Shown: piece after piece, positions 41,384 to 41,964 of the stretch
Numbering within the stretch: position 1 is the stretch's first letter
Layout of the letters: each line of letters opens with the position of its first letter
NCBI GenBank assembly: GCA_964425745.1
Contig: CAYRNW010000022.1
Span: 1-41,964, forward strand
Length of the DNA: 41,964 nucleotides
Source of the DNA: CALCNS01 sp964425745
GTDB lineage: Bacteria; Bacillota; JAAYKD01
Direction: 5' to 3'
Position numbers and translations under genes: made by a program
The notes under the pieces: model-generated
Databases searched by the model: none
Told to the model about the DNA's origin: nothing
What the model saw: only the letters and a program-made list of their open reading frames with translations

Positions 41384-41451
41384 GTGTCCGGAAATGCACT
41401 CTTCCTCCGTTTACTATTATGAGAAGCAAATGGAGAAAGGGGGTGATTCAA

Positions 41452-41793
41452 TTGAAGAGGATACTACTGACAATTGTTTTAGTTTCCATTTTGGCAAGTA
41501 GTTCAGTGATGAGTGCCGCAGTTAGAGCTATATCGGTAACACCAACTCTAACCTTTACAGGAACAACTGCTTATTGTAGTGTAAGAATTAACGAAATTGG
41601 TAAACAAATCGAAGCAACCTTAGAACTGTGGCATGGGACTATTCTTGTCGACTCTTGGTCTGGCTCTGCTACTTCCTACTGGGTTATTGCCAGAAACCAT
41701 AGCGTAATTAGTGGTCAAACCTATACCTTGAAGGTTTCAGGGACTATTGATGGGGTACCGTTCACAGGGAATCCAGTCACAAAAACATGTTAA
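41452..41793 (+). CDS. Small secreted protein, unknown function
   Basis: A 113-residue protein starting with a signal peptide (about residues 1-24, cleavage near SAAVRA). The mature part is about 90 residues, beta-rich, with two cysteines (one in TAYCSVRI, one as the last residue), which could form a disulfide. No family is recognised; the pattern resembles small Ig-like secreted proteins. Start is TTG 41452, 8 bases after AAAGGGGG; an in-frame ATG at 41419 lies upstream of that ribosome binding site. It follows a truncated ECF sigma gene, and homologous regions may pair an ECF sigma factor with such exported proteins. Confidence 0.6.
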   Translation: MKRILLTIVLVSILASSSVMSAAVRAISVTPTLTFTGTTAYCSVRINEIGKQIEATLELWHGTILVDSWSGSATSYWVIARNHSVISGQTYTLKVSGTIDGVPFTGNPVTKTC

Positions 41794-41964
41794 AGAGTAA
41801 TTCACATAATAATTTTTAATTAACTAAAGAACACTAACTGGTTATGGAAGCTGTATAAAAAACTTGGAGGTAACATGTTATAGCCAGCTCAAACAGGCCA
41901 TAAAATGCCTAGATTGCCTGACCGAGAGTTGTTTGGTATAATGGCCAAAAAGAGAAAGGAAAAG

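Larger units (their letters stand above)
40998..41445 (+). repeat. Repeated upstream element, copies at 41003-41050 and 41397-41444
   Basis: The segments share CTCTT, GTTTACTA, ATGAG, AAATG and AGAAAGGGGG in the same order and spacing, with roughly three quarters of about 50 positions identical. AGTGTCCGG also occurs before each (40815-40823 and 41383-41391), but at different distances. In the second copy the GGGGG end forms the ribosome binding site of the small secreted protein at 41452; in the first copy it runs into a T tract. Only the two copies are the repeat; the interval between them is not. Confidence 0.55.

Noticed and set aside
41905..41964. Possible start of a gene running off the window (MPRLPDRELFG...)
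   Set aside because: Only 20 codons are visible and no good ribosome binding site precedes it; the GGAGGT at 41866 leads to ATG-TTA-TAG, a two-codon frame. It may be the start of a mobile-element gene, but cannot be supported.
1..41964. CRISPR arrays, tRNA or rRNA genes, intact insertion sequences, prophage genes
   Set aside because: I looked for regularly spaced repeats, tRNA-like TTCGAATC/CCA ends, transposase or integrase motifs and phage structural genes, and saw none.

Overview
The window looks like chromosome of an anaerobic, mid-GC Bacillota, most likely a Clostridia-type organism. Pointers are strong AAGGAGG-type ribosome binding sites, two T-box leaders, an FMN riboswitch, S-layer-homology (SLH) proteins, a DarA-type cyclic-di-AMP receptor, PhoP/PhoR, and consensus TTGACA/TATAAT promoters. 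There is no phage, no CRISPR array and no intact insertion sequence. Three clusters of short palindromic (REP-like) elements and a 73-bp direct repeat lie between genes.

Layout. 1-300: terminators of an upstream gene, a REP-like palindrome pair and a promoter with PhoP-type boxes. 298-3096: pstC-pstA-pstS, high-affinity phosphate uptake without pstB/phoU. 3261-4876: a cytosolic reductive-dehalogenase-like iron-sulfur protein and a gamma-carbonic-anhydrase-like protein. 5003-7320: a GntR/YtrA-type repressor with two membrane proteins and an ABC ATPase. 7380-20279 (minus): a single gene for a 4,299-residue secreted subtilase with fibronectin-III-like, Ig-like and SLH domains, preceded by an unassigned attenuator-type leader. 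20485-24891: a Met T-box operon, metY - (metA::aspartokinase fusion) - asd. 25157-25990 (minus): FMN riboswitch and ribU. 26131-28470 (minus): a secreted YcdB-repeat/SLH-like protein. 28583-32839 (minus): pstB-phoU-phoP-phoR, then darA. 33021-35838: an M20 amidohydrolase and a D-aminoacylase-type deacylase. 35888-37242: a possible structured leader RNA with alternative pairings around the ribosome binding site of an acyltransferase/zinc-ribbon protein. 37250-39418: a leader peptide, a terminator and an ABC-F protein, in the layout of antibiotic-induced attenuation. 39433-40800: an Asn T-box and asnA. 40801-41964: a decayed region with a gene remnant, a truncated ECF sigma gene and a small secreted protein.

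How it fits together. The phosphate genes form two units about 29 kb apart (pstCAS; pstB-phoU-phoP-phoR). Both have TTTACA/TTAACA-type boxes upstream, so PhoP encoded here probably controls both. The methionine operon couples aspartate activation, aspartyl-phosphate reduction, homoserine acetylation and sulfhydrylation under one tRNA-Met-sensing leader; homoserine dehydrogenase is absent from it. Much of the region is controlled at the RNA level: two T-boxes, one FMN riboswitch, one leader-peptide attenuator and two unassigned candidate leaders (20316-20400 and 35888-35994). The two unassigned leaders and the MetA-aspartokinase fusion are the items most worth following up. All structures and family calls here were read by eye; no search or folding program was run.
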